In this document: positions 1 through 11,492 of the stretch, in pieces
Layout: every line of letters begins with the position of its first letter
Position numbering within the stretch: the stretch's first letter is position 1
DNA from: Pestalotiopsis fici W106-1
Taxonomy: Eukaryota; Ascomycota; Sordariomycetes; Amphisphaeriales; Sporocadaceae
Assembly: GCF_000516985.1 (NCBI RefSeq)
Contig: NW_006917104.1
Coordinates: forward strand, 659,068-723,067
DNA length: 64,000 bases
Direction of reading: 5' to 3'
Notes under the pieces: generated by a model
Database searches by the model: none
What the model saw: only the letters and a program-made list of their open reading frames with translations
Told to the model about the DNA's origin: nothing
Program-made: the position numbers and the translations under genes

Positions 1-423
1 CAACCATCTCTTCTCAAAGCTCGATCCTCGCATGGTGCGCAACGTTTCTCCTCTCGTGGGTCTTGCCGTTATTGCCGAGCTTTCCCGCGATCTCAACAGC
101 CGCCATCTGCGCGAGAAGATCATGTGGATGTCATCTATTGTTGGAGGTCTCAGCGACAGTCTGCCAAATATTGTAAGTTTTATTGTCGCATCCGAAGCTG
201 TGAAAATGCCTACTGACCACTCTTCGCCTTACAGGATAGCCAAGTCCACGAGGTCGTCCCGAACATTTTGGGAGCCTTCATCAGTCAGATGGAGACGCTT
301 TACGGTCGCGTTAGCATTCAGCTTCCCGGTGGTGACCCTATCTTGCACCACATTTCGACTACCGTCAGCAATGCTAGGAGTATCATTGCCGTGGCAAGCC
401 GTCCCAAGCTACCCGACTACTAA
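1..423 (+). CDS. C-terminal end of a probable EDC4-like mRNA-decapping scaffold protein (partial)
   Basis: Only the last two exons are inside the window: 2..172 (open at the left edge) and 235..423, joined across a 62-nt GT-AG intron (173..234, phase 0). The visible 120 or so residues are helical. The segment from PLVGLAVIAELSRDL to the TAA after LPDY resembles the C-terminal helical domain of EDC4/Ge-1 proteins, which scaffold Dcp2 in P-bodies. The resemblance is from memory of the family pattern, short hydrophobic helices of the type LLSLIQQLSxDL, and is not strong. The rest of the gene is upstream of the window. Reading through the intron would give a spurious 169-residue protein. Another helical scaffold protein is possible. 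Confidence 0.5.
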
Positions 424-2920
424 AACCACATCTCCAATTGTGGTGATTGTGTATAGATTGATGTACAATTATGCAGTCTCCCCACATGTTCATTGGTGCG
501 CGCACCCACGTACATATCATCAACTTGGCAAGTTCATTTAACGAACTCTTGTTGGAGAGACTGCCTATGATACCTTTGGTTGTTACTACAGCAAACCCTG
601 GGGTGTTCGATTCTATCAAGACTTGACGCTGGTATCATGACGACTACGACGGGACGAATTTCCGTACGGCTCTCCGTATCATATTTGAGGAATACCCTGG
701 TGTTACGGTCATTGCACACATATTTCGGTCTTCACAGCTAGTAGTGGTACTATCTGCATGGAGGAGCGACGTACATGTAATTTGGTTTCATAGCCAGAAC
801 CCCTCGCCTACAAAAGGGCTTGGTGGTTTTGGTGAGAAAAGGTCTAGGGGGAAGAATGATATCGCATTGCGTGGACGTGGACATGGTCTTGGTTTGTACC
901 TCTTCGAGGAGCAGATCACTTGTGCAAGATAGACCCAAGTAACGTTCATAATGCAAGCTTGTTTCGTCAGACCATATTGACAGGCCAGTTCTACCCTTTT
1001 GTGCCATTGTCATGAGCATTCCGAGCTTGAAATTCTGGCAATACGTAGGTAATCTATGAACCCGGACCACTTCTGCCTTGAATAATACTATGTCCGTCTT
1101 CAACAACCCACGAGCCACATGGTCTCAGCGGTGTAGTGTCATGCCGCTCCGACCTATAATTTTGGTAACTCTAGCTCTCTCTCTCTGGCTTAGTCCGCCC
1201 TCCCCAAGATTTTCGTTTGGTTTCCCGAAGTTTGCTTCTAATTCCATTTCTATTCTCAGCCCCTCTATTGATAATTTTGCTCTTCTCCTCTTGTTGTTTC
1301 TGATCCAAACCCGATCTCGATGGAACAGGTTGTGTTGTCAGGTTGGGAATACGTTGCACTGGTGTAGCACTGCTTCAGACGCTCCTTTGATCACAATCGG
1401 CACGTAGATCCACGAGGCAAGTATACGAGAAGTTCATGTTATGTATAGTAACAAAAGAAATTACTCGTAAGTCACACGGCCTAACTTGTTCTGTATCTGA
1501 GCGGGGCGGTTTAAATTGGAATAGACGCAGCATTGTCTGTTCGTTCTGGTGTTGTGAAATTTCAAGGTGATGGCTGTGGTAAGACCAGTATCCAAAATGA
1601 GGAGTAAAATTGAAGATGGTCTACATCTACGAAAATAAAGTGTGAATAAACAGACTCCGTAACCCTTCCAGTCGTATCACCCAATTCGCGTTGTCCCCTA
1701 TCTATGTCAACCCTAACCAGGCCGCGCCTCGGTCTTAACGAAAATTATATATCAACAAAATTAGAATTCATCTTCATTCCAAAAACGAAGGAAATACAAA
1801 GACTGCATTCAGCGACGGCGACTCTAAATGTTATGCCTGTATACCATCATCTATACCCCGGTAGGATTCTCGCGGTTCGCATCTACTTAGATAATCATCT
1901 TCATGCATTCATGTGTCTCAAGATATTCTGTGCTGATCGATCGGAACGACGTTGCCGCAAGTCATTCCTGTTCTGCAAGAGAGGTGAGTGTTACACACAT
2001 AGAAGCTGGGCGGCAGATTCTCGCCAAGTAGAAGTACTGGGATCTGTAGGGGTCACTGGAAAAGAGTGGATGGGAAATTCTACGGCTTCTGATTGGTTCA
2101 ATTTAATTGTATCGACTACATATGTAGGGTGGAAAGTGGAAAAAGGGTGCTGCTCAAGCATGGGTCATGGGCATCATCATGACCATGCGATGCAGAAAAA
2201 GACGATTATACACAATGCTATGACCTAAGGAGGTACAAGCGATATACAGAAAAGAGCAGAAAAGAACATCCGAGACTAGCGGTCCTTCCATAGTCAATAA
2301 ACAAAAGAGAAGGGTTGCATATTATCTACCAGTTCTCCGTATGACGAGTAGCCCTAATAGCCCCATGCGGAGTAATATGGCCATTAATGGTCGGTACCTT
2401 GGACTTGTCAAAAAGTTCATTGCATGCCGGTCAGATAGGTGGACAACCCCTGCCCTTGCGACAACATATTACACATTTGAGTTGTATGAATCCCCCACAA
2501 ACGTCTGGGAACAAGAGCCATTGTTGCAGTGCTCATTGGACGGCTTCCACAGCCCTTTGCAATGCATAGAATTTGTACATACAAGCGCGTAGCGAAACAT
2601 ACCCGAAATTAATACATGCACACGCACCCTTACACATGAGTGCCCACCACAGGCATATGATGACCGCTTACCTCGTTTTGTTAGGCTGGCGTGTTCGCGC
2701 TTAGACGTTTTTGTTTGCGCATGCTATGAAACGTGGACTGCTACCATGAATTTGATAATCTTAATTGTACGGCCATGAGAAACCACCCCCGAGCCTCAGT
2801 CATAAAGGTTGTTTTGATGTGTGCTGCGTGATTGCAATACGCTTTTATACCCCGATCATTCCTTCTTTTGTTGGCGGCCACAACATCGTCGATCAATGTT
2901 GGGCCGAAACCTACTACGAA
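424..2920. other. Intergenic, 2.5 kb, no supported gene
   Basis: No open frame with coding character was found. Around 1165-1350 there is a pyrimidine-rich stretch starting with CT dinucleotides. A degraded dispersed repeat (family B) lies at 1412-1690. A 174-codon open frame at 1704-2228 has no recognisable motif and no supporting splice structure, and was not called. Confidence 0.6.
1412..1690 (+). repeat. Dispersed repeat family B, copy 1
   Basis: The best conserved part (about 1582-1687) matches 33317-33420 over roughly 100 bp in the same orientation, for example ATGGTCTACATCTACGAAAA in both. The 15-mer ACGAGGCAAGTATAC starts both copies (1412 and 33106), and an ACGCAGCATT block lies between. 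No coding potential or terminal inverted repeats were seen. Confidence 0.75.
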
Positions 2921-5213
2921 ATGGATAGCTTCGACTATAACAACAACTGCTCACGTGATGCTCTTGATTGGTACGCATTAATCAAGCCGAAACGCAACCC
3001 AGATATCACCGGGCCTGGCGTAAGTATCTTTGATTAAAGGCTTGGAAGGCAGGTGCTGAGTTTTGGCTTCCTCCAGGTCATATCCAACTTTATTGGCACT
3101 GCATATCTCGCCTTTTTCCTCCTACTTTGCAATTACATACTTGCGTATGACCCTGTACAAAGTCAAGGTAGATTGGGCGATGGCAGGAGCCATGGGTTAA
3201 CACAATTACATTGTTATGCAAACCAAGTTGACGTCCAATCTCTCGCCCTGATCTGTAGGTTGTGTAGAATCGACAAGAAATCGGTTCGCGTGGAACGCAT
3301 TTTTGAAGAGGCAAGCTGCTTTCGAATTGTTGTATACTTTGCTTGCAACGATTTGTACTAACCATTGTTTAGTGCATTTTGAATATGTGCGATATCCAAA
3401 TACTAACGGCTTTCGCTCTTCTCGTTAGCGCCTACATAATGGCGAGCCCATCTTCCTCCGCACCGTTGACTGCTTACCTCTGGTATCTGGTCGTCTTACT
3501 GGCTTGGTTTTGTGCAATCACCCATCTCGCTGGCCTTAGTGTTCTCCGAGGTTACTTCTTCCGCCGGCCAAGGATGAAAGTGGTGCGAGTTTCACTCATG
3601 TTTCTCGTCCTTGCTTTACTCACTGCCGCATTGGTGCCCACTGGTTTCTTCGACTGGACAAGTTATATAATTATTAATGGTGCCTCGTGGCCACAATCTC
3701 CAGCATTCTGTTACTTCGACATCAAGACTGGTCAGAACCTATGGTACTCGTCGTACGACCACTTTCGAAGCCTTTATCCTGGTTGGGATAATGTCGTGAT
3801 TTCGCCTTCCCTCATGGACACGAACGCCATGCAGACAATGATCGTGACAGTTGTCTTGCTTCATTTTGGCTTCATCACCCGTTGTGTGAAGCTATCTCAA
3901 CAGCTTTCATCCGTGGTGAACAGAAATTTCCGACAACGTCCGAGTAGATTTCTTAGAAAAGCGCTGACCAATCTCGAATTATACATACTTCGAATTTTTG
4001 ACAGCAATGGATCCGCTACTTTACCACGAAACCATGTATCTTTATGGTGCAAGGTTTGGTTGGAACTCGTAGTCGTACCATTACTCGGTCTTTTTCTTAC
4101 ACTTCGTTTTCTGGTTGGTTTTGTTACTTCAATGCTATTGGAAGTGAGTCAGCCGTCAATATGATATGAACAAAATAGCTGATGTTAGACTACAAGATTA
4201 TTTTCCTTCTTGCTATGCTTATATGGGCTACCTTGAAGTTTCACAGTGTCCTGACAACCGACCAAAGTGACAGAATTGCTGGGATATCTTACATTGCTGG
4301 AGACACCACGGCAGGCGGAAATAGCACACAAGCTGACGCTGTCCACTTGATAGGCGCGGAGGATTCAAGTGGAGACGTCAATGTCTGGACATTTGGCCAG
4401 CTAGTGGCTGTACTTCTTCTTGCCGCACCTATCTCTTCTATGATCTGGAAATTTGTTGAATATGCCGTGGACAAGAGGGTCATTACTGATGATCTGCAAA
4501 CGTCAGACCCTAATCAAAGAACGACCGATGCAGCACCACAGAGTTCCAATACGGGGGATCCGGAGAGAATTGAGGAGTGGCCCTTGGACAGACACCCTAT
4601 CCTCACGGGAGGACTACCTACGCATGAATACCGAGAAATGCAAATGGGTACGACAAACACAAACCGCCAAAACAACATGATGACAGGTCGTTCCGAGAGA
4701 TATCACTTTCCCAATTCAACATGGCTGCAGCCTCTGATTGCTTCGACATTCCTCGCGATGATTATATTCATTATTGCCGCCTTCCTGTTCACCAGCTTTG
4801 ACAGTCTATTTCTTCCGCAGTGGATGCCATTGTCTGTATTCTGGATCGAATCTGGCTGGCTGGTGTACTTAGTTTTGGGCTTCCCTAGTGCCTGTATGGC
4901 AATCATCGTGGCAGGCTTGCTTTTGGATGGATACACCCAACGTTCATCTCACGGGAAGAAGCTTCTGTTGCTTTTGCTTGGGTGCTGTTTGCACTTTCTA
5001 TACATACTAATGCCCACTGCAATAATTATATTTGGACTGGACTTTGCAGGACATAGAGCGGGCAACTTTTTACGAAACGTAATTAATGTTACGACTCTTG
5101 GCGCTTTCATACTTACTCTGATGGTATCTGGCTTGTTATTTTGTATTTATGTTCTGGGTTGTGGTGTGGCGATGCTTGTACGGTCGTCGAGGTTTCTATT
5201 AGAAAAGAGTTGA
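2921..5213 (+). CDS. Multi-pass membrane protein of unknown function, four exons
   Basis: Proposed exons: 2921..3019, 3077..3310, 3373..4143, 4197..5213 (706 aa). The third intron boundary restores a continuous segment (ERIFEE then CILNMCDIQILTAF) that fits a pattern common in uncharacterised fungal membrane proteins (short acidic helix, then DxQILTGxAxL and several TM helices). The second intron is GC-AG: donor AG|GCAAGC at 3311, branch TACTAAC, acceptor TTTAG at 3372. The last intron (53 nt) has a GTGAGT donor and a CTGAT branch. About ten hydrophobic segments are visible, with a polar, probably cytosolic region around residues 420-520. The start ATG precedes a soluble NNNCSRDALDWY head. 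No catalytic motif was seen. Function unknown; the family call rests on pattern memory. Confidence 0.8.
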
Positions 5214-6978
5214 TGAGAGATGCTTCTTTATTCTAGGCGGCTATCGAGAGAAGAGGGGAGAGTAGAAAGTAAATAAAACTTAAAATGACGAGATCAAACG
5301 TGTGCCATTGCGAATACATATTCAAAGTTTATAGAGAGAGAGGGGAAAAAAGACACCACGGTGTTCAGATAGATGTATGGGGACCCCTGGGGATGAGCCG
5401 GGGCCACCCAAATCAGCGTGCACCTTGAACGAATTGAAGTATACTGGTTGGTCGGACCTGCCATGATAATTGGCGTTTCTGAGCTCGAGTGTCTGATCCT
5501 TTGGGCGCAGACTCATCGGTTAACCATAGTTTCCACTCGGGTGTATCCATCCAAGCAAGGCTTACGACGGAAACATGGGAAATTTGACCAGTAAAATGGT
5601 GTTCATATACAACCCAAATAGAGTTATACTACGGCAGAATAGAGTTGTCATATGGCAGCTCGTCGATGGCCGAGGCGTGGCCGTCGCTGGAATCTTGTTA
5701 CACTGCCACTGGCGGTAGGCAGTGAATCCTTTGAAGTCCGCGCCGCCACGTGCTGAACATCTAGTCGCCACATTCGGGAAATTTTGTTTCCATGTATTTC
5801 CCATTTTGAGAGTAATGTATATGGAAATCAAGCTCTGAAGCTTTGGAACTTTAGTCAATCAACCATGGTCCAAAGGCGATATTGGACCATTAGACAACAG
5901 TGCAGAGGAAACGAAGATGTTAAGGCTAGTAATGTGTTAAATCAAAGAGGATCGTCAGGGCCGGTAGGCATTTTCGATTTTGGTTCAGGGCTGAATAAAT
6001 TAGCTTTCACTTAATGCCAGCCTCGAGAGAGCCATTGTCACCACCCTTTTGCAAAGATATGAGAATGAGTAATGTAAATATTGGAGCGTATAAAGACAAC
6101 ATGTTGTGAGATATTCAAGTTTCTTATGATTGGTTCAGACTTCATTCCCCAGCTCTTTGCTCTTCATCCTCTCCCCCTTCAAACCATGGCTCAGGCGACT
6201 TTACTCTCTTATCCCTCTGCCTATACATTTTTTGGACGCATATTTCTTGCACTCCATATCCATTGGCAATTTCTTGACCTTGTCAGGTTTTCGCCCGATC
6301 GACAGCTCTCGTCATCTCCAGGATGTCAGCATAGTATGACAGAATGGTGAACATTACCTATTAAGCGGCGAGGTTAGTAGAAGATCCCAGCCACAACATG
6401 GTATTGGTCAGAGTGTCACTCCTGTTCTTGCGAGTAGAGACTAGATTTCACACTCGACGGGTTCAGCGTGACTAATCAGAACAAGTTGTCTTGAAGACGA
6501 CTTCATTCCCAGAAAACACTTTATCTCAATTGCACAGACTCTCACCACCTCCCGATACGCCATGGTCAATACACGCAAATTCATTACGGTTTTACTCCTA
6601 CGGTACCCGATCACAGTCTCCCATATACTCAAGAAGGAAGGTGACAAGGTCAAGAGACAGTGAGCCAATATACCTACAAGTTCAAGCGGATTAAAAGTGG
6701 CACTACACACTAGTAGCCGGGTCATCATCATGCATATTGTCAGTTCATTTGAGGTTGCCGGATGGCACGGCCGTCGGCAAAGGATCTGAGTTGGCGATGG
6801 TTGGAGGCCGGTGGACCGTCTTCGCGTTTGTATAGCAGGTTCCTCTTTTGACTGTCAGAGTACACAGATTGGTGTGTAGTTGATCCTATTTCTTCAGGCC
6901 TCAGCTGTTTTCTCAATACAGGTACCAATCCCTCTAACTTACTATCTATCCTAATTAATACAGACGAAATGGATTATA
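5214..6978. other. Intergenic, 1.8 kb
   Basis: It contains one copy of repeat family A (5458-5578). Around 6150-6190 a CT-rich stretch precedes an ATG at 6186 that opens about 55 codons without recognisable features. No gene was called. Confidence 0.55.
5458..5578 (+). repeat. Dispersed repeat family A, copy 1
   Basis: About 120 bp, close to 90% identical and ungapped to 9381-9501 in the same orientation; the shared core includes GATCCTTTGGGCGC. Most differences are transitions (C/T or G/A), as expected for old RIP-mutated duplicates. Confidence 0.85.
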
Positions 6979-7551
6979 TCACGAATATACTTGCCATTTA
7001 CCAACAGAGATTTGTATCAGACTACGTTTCCTATGTTCGCAAGTACGGATTTGGTTAGGTATAAGCATTTTTATACCACATCGCGTAGCACTCCGCGCCA
7101 TTGCCAGAGGTTCGCCAGAGGTTTGAGTGATACCTATGTACGACGCGCGCTCCATAAGAAAACAGAACCACGAGCAATCTTGGCAAATCATGTCCCCTTT
7201 TCGCCTAGGCGACCATGAGACGGCTACGTTGTCTCTATCCAGCAGATCTGGCCGTCCCTCTCTCATCTCTTTGCCCGGATCTTCTTCAAGGAGGATATCA
7301 CTACGGTCTGGTGAAACATCTTGGACCATGCTGTAGAACTGGGCACCATTTCGGAAAGGCGTTGCCATGGCTTTGAGCCAGTGGGTTTCGCTTGGCCCCA
7401 GCGCAAAGAGCATCTGAGCCGCAAAGTAGTCGATTCCATACGTCAGTCGAGCTAGACTGGCGACCATGTAGCCAGGAGGCCGAGCATTGTTCTCAATCGG
7501 GTACGCAGAAGGCTTACGAGGGCTCCTCGTACCGACCGGGACAAGCTTCAT
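6979..7551 (-). pseudogene. ATP-grasp-like protein remnant
   Basis: An open frame of 190 codons on the minus strand carries a segment (IENNARPPGYMV, then GIDYFAAQMLFALG) resembling the metal- and ATP-binding end of ATP-grasp enzymes, where the usual form is E-x-N-x-R-P-P-G-G followed by a helix. The first acidic residue and the glycine pair are altered. No upstream exon with the remaining ATP-grasp lobes is seen between 7552 and 8358, and the C-terminal 60 residues look like non-coding drift. I read it as a broken fragment. It could also be a chance open frame. Confidence 0.3.
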
Positions 7552-8358
7552 GTGGTCTTTAGATTTGAGGTGACGGGTGAGGGTGTCGCAGTGATATACA
7601 AGGGCTGCGACGGCGATAATCAGATGTGAGAAACAGTCGATATGAGCAGACTGGAGGCATCCAGTTGTTTGAGTGTATCGTGCGTGCTGCTCTTAGCGTT
7701 TGTGGTAGTCTGGCATATGCTACGAGACTAATACTGAACCGACGGTCTCTCAGACGAGCCTGTTGGTAAGATCATCCTTCGAGAGCTTTTCCTACGTTTG
7801 TCCCGTGACTGACATCCGAATTCTAGGTCTATCAGTGCCCTTGACAGAACTGCATCGCATCAGAGCCTTAATCACACCGTCCAGTCCCAATGACGGTGCC
7901 AACGACAAGAGCACCGCAGCTGCCCCGGTCGACGCACGTATCTTCTTATTCTGTATTCTCCCTCATACCAGGTCTAGTCACCCTTAAGAGGCTCTCTTTG
8001 GGGTCTCAGCGACGAGTTGGACTTCTGCGCAGTGCTGGGGAACAGTACCGTTCTCCTTGATTGGGGCGGGAAGCCATTTCGTTGCTCAGAGCAACAAAAT
8101 GTCTAGTGACTATGGGATGGTGCTGGCACTTCTGGTGCTCGACAAAGGACCTATGGCGCATCAATCTCCCCCACGCAGCGTACATATTTATTTTCTCATC
8201 TCCCCCACGCAACGTACACATTTATTTTTTCAGACTGTCAACGCGACAGCTTGACTTCACAAAGCCACCTTTACAAACCATCAAATCAATCCAATTTTTC
8301 CATCTGCACACCAGAAGAGAACAACTGGCGATCAAGAAGATACACGATCGTCAACACA
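7552..8358. other. Intergenic, 0.8 kb
   Basis: It holds a 34-bp tandem duplication (8164-8231) just upstream of the 8359 gene, then a CT/CA-rich leader. Nothing else recognised. Confidence 0.55.
8164..8231 (+). repeat. Tandem duplication, 2 x 34 bp
   Basis: Units 8164-8197 and 8198-8231 both begin ATCTCCCCCACGCA and differ at three positions, all transitions. The pair lies 128 bp upstream of the ATG at 8359, so it is in the likely promoter or 5' leader of that gene. Confidence 0.85.
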
Positions 8359-9031
8359 ATGGCTACCAATGTCCAGCGCTGGGTTTGCCGGGACAAGCCG
8401 GCTTGTAGCAAGCTGAAATACCTCAGGGACATCGTCCCAGAAAGTAAGACCACAATGCGCCTCAGCGGCCAAGCTATCATAACTGACCTCTTGGAATATA
8501 GACATGCGCAAGGTCAAGTCTGTCGACGGCGGATTGCATTTCGTCACGAGTGGTGCCGTTCGCTTCGCTGATCAGCCCGATCGGATCGCTGGAGCAATTC
8601 CTTCGTTGCTGGCCCCAATGCTAGCTCAAGCAGCTTTGCGCCACGACATTGACGAGAACGGCGCTACATTGAAGAGTTTTCTGCAGAACTGGAGCAAGCA
8701 CAGTGTCTTGCTCGACATGACGCTTGAAGATGAGGCCGCAATTCGTTCAAAGCTGAAAGGAATCAACCATGATTACCCAATGAACCAACTGTTCGCCAAA
8801 AAGCCCTCGCTGATGCCGAAAGCTTTGCCGACTTGGCATGCAGAGAGCACCACTGTTAAGATCTCCGGAGATGTTATTGTCGTGGTATTCAAAGACAATG
8901 ATGGAGTTAACTTGATGCGTGTCTCTGTTGATGCGACAAAGCTGGAGACACCATTCGATTTCGGACCGCTGGTGCTGATGTTGTTGATATTGGTGGTTGT
9001 GGTGGTGGTGTCGCCATACGAGGACATGTAA
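8359..9031 (+). CDS. Uncharacterised 204-aa protein with a hydrophobic tail
   Basis: Two exons, 8359..8443 and 8502..9031. The 58-nt intron has a GTAAGA donor, an AACTGAC branch and a TATAG acceptor, and joins in phase 1 to give PENMRKVK. The start MATNVQRWVC is preceded by a CAACACA context typical of fungal starts. The body is mixed alpha/beta and charged, with no motif I recognise. The last 25 residues switch to an almost pure Leu/Val run followed by SPYEDM. That run is encoded by a GGT/GTG-rich stretch (8980-9010), so it may be a tail anchor or an expanded low-complexity end. No functional clue comes from the neighbours. Confidence 0.7.
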
Positions 9032-10266
9032 AAGGATCAAGCCCACTATTTTGATTGGACAGGAATTATTTTCTTCACAGGAATTTCTTGGGTTTCCTGT
9101 CATTGGATAAACATAAAACCATCCAAGAACACTTCGCCACGCACCTGATGTTGGCTTGCTGGGGAAAGAAGCAGCGGATTGCTAGAGCCCCCAATGATCC
9201 AAATCTGATCCTTTGGAGCTTAGCGCTTAAGGTATTCCGGAGCCTCGTCAGGTTGTACGCCTCGGGAGGAATGCTGTAGCTGCATGGCGAGACTCAAAGA
9301 GCGTTGCAGTGGAATGAAGATGCGCCGAGCTGAGATGTAGGCGAACCAGGTATGGTTCTAACCCACCATCTCTTTGGAGACCCGCCATGATAATTGGTGT
9401 TTCTGAGCTCGAGTGGCTGATCCTTTGGGCGCGGACTCATCAGTTAGCTATAGTTTCCACTCGGGTAGATCCTTCCAAGCGAGGCTTACGACGGGAACAT
9501 GACTGGCAGCGAAGGCGGCTTCTATTGAATCCATTGAGTGATGCCTCTTGTTTCATTTATCATCGATCGACTCGACTGCTGGCTGTGATCTATGTTCCGT
9601 TAAGTGTAAATGCATTGCCATGTCTAGAATCTAAGAACCAACCACTAATCAGTATGACAAGTGTTTGGATCATTGACCAATACGAGTTGTGATTGCTTCA
9701 GGAAAAAGAAAACATGTGAAGAGGCAAGACTTTTGAATAATGGTACGGTTGGATCCCGCCTTGAGACAGACGCCGCAAATACGTCTCCATTGCCAATCGG
9801 ACCTAATGGTAACCCGCCCCGCGAGAGAAGCCGGCCGGATGCAACCGCTTTAAATCGAGACACGGCAAGCCGAACAAAGGTTTGAGACATGGCATCGAGG
9901 GTTATCATGACTTGTCGAACCAGCACCTGTGAGACGAGAAAGACGGTAACTGTCGGCCACAAGGGATGCGAGCGCGTGGCAATTGCAAAACACGGCAGAT
10001 TGAGGGGAAATAAGGACGCCGATGACGATCATGGCTTTCGGTAGTTTATTTGTTGCTCAGGAACAATCTGTATGCGAGCATGACATAATTTATCGAGTTT
10101 CTGTATTTTTATAAGCTTGGCAGAATTAATCCGGGCTATTTAGAGCACTCGTTTTCTGCTAATACATCGAGAAGAAAGCCTTCAACGCATTCACCCACTT
10201 CCTTGCATCTTTTCACAAACACGGGCTTTCAGGACCTCCAGAAATAACAAGTCTACTAGAACCAAG
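9032..10266. other. Intergenic, 1.2 kb
   Basis: It contains repeat family A copy 2 (9381-9501). The open frames on both strands around 9640-9960 mirror each other and show no motif. No gene was called. Confidence 0.55.
9381..9501 (+). repeat. Dispersed repeat family A, copy 2
   Basis: Direct repeat of 5458-5578, 3.9 kb downstream, ungapped over about 120 bp. Sequence on either side is unrelated between the copies, so the boundaries are sharp on both sides. Confidence 0.85.
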
Positions 10267-11370
10267 ATGAGATTCTCTACTGCAGGCATTGCACTATGTG
10301 CGATTCAGGCCGTCACCAGCTCCGCCATTGAACCGAGACAGGCCTTGACCTGTACGCCTGGCAACAAAGTGGCAACCGTATGAAAATCCCAAGAAACTTC
10401 TTCCTGCACCTTTCTGACATCGCTGCTTTATTTCGTTCGAGAGCCTAATGAATTATTGATACTAGTATAATGACTTGACTGTCCTCCCCGTCGATGACGG
10501 CAACACCGGCTTGACCTCTGCCCAGCTCAACCCATACATGGATCTCAACTACACCAGATTCAGTGTAATTTCGGGGCCGACGAGCGGTGGCAACACGATC
10601 TTCTACACTCTCTCCCGCATCGCAGCTGGGACTCTGAGTTCTGTTGAGTAGGTTGTCTCTTTCTGTCCCTCTGTTTCTTGTATTCCATGCTTCTTGTTGC
10701 GGACGTGGCCCTCAAGGTATCCGAGAAATATACTGATCCAAAGATTCCCCGCCACAGGAATTCTCTCAACAGCATCTTGGGCTCGTTGGGCCTCGGCATT
10801 GGTCTGCCCGCTCTCCTGGAAGCGCCGCGCATCGTTGGCTCAAGATCTACAACTCAGTACCGCCTTCAAAGCTTCCAGTTCGGTGAGTCTGCTCGCAATG
10901 ATTCTCATCTGTTCATGGTCACCTTAACATATCGCATGTTTCTTTCGTATGAAGGGCTCACTCCCCCAGCGGGAGCTATCTGTCACCCCCCTTAACCATA
11001 ACATGGACCAGGAGAAACGCTAACTCTTTTATACTAAGGCTGCACGATCCGAGCTGGGACGCCAGCCGCCGTGATCCCCATTCCCTGCACGGTCACCGTC
11101 CGACCCGTCGAGCCGCAGCGTCTCGCCCTGGGTCAGAGCTACAACTGCTCCTACGCCGCAACACCGGCGATCGGCATCGGTAGTGGACTCACGCTCAAGA
11201 CGTGCACGCCCACGGGCTTACTCGCCGGCCAGGGCTACACCTTCCAGACCACGCCCGACATTCTCAACACCTCGAGCCTGGGATCCCTGCAGGCGCTCGT
11301 AGATACTGCGCTTGAGTTGCTCGTCGTTAGCGTGTTTGATAACTTTACTTATCGCGAGTATTGCCTTTGA
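10267..11370 (+). CDS. Secreted cysteine-containing protein of unknown function
   Basis: Four exons, 10267..10377, 10466..10647, 10758..10882, 11039..11370, giving 249 aa. Every join keeps frame (phases 0, 2, 1). The last intron (156 nt) has a GCTAAC branch. Residues 1-20 (MRFSTAGIALCAIQAVTSS) form a signal peptide, and IEPRQ suggests a Kex2-type processing site. The mature part has repeated beta-type segments (GCTIRAGTPAAVIPIPCTV) and paired cysteines, like small secreted fungal proteins of unknown function. No catalytic residues recognised. It could be a cell-wall-associated or effector-type protein. Its last 25 residues are more hydrophobic, but no clear GPI signal is present. Confidence 0.7.
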
Positions 11371-11492
11371 GAAACGGCGTGAGCTATATGCTCTGAGTTA
11401 CTTATGCAGTATTGATTTTACCGGTCAAGTCATTCTGCTCAATACCTTGAGGTGGGTGCAATGGGTAGTCTGCACAGTCTGCGAATTGGTAA

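Noticed and set aside
32..541. 169-codon continuous frame at the left edge
   Set aside because: It reads through a clear GT-AG intron (173-234); the spliced frame ends at 423 instead.
1704..2228. 174-codon frame
   Set aside because: No motif, odd composition, no splice or family support in a repeat-containing intergenic region.
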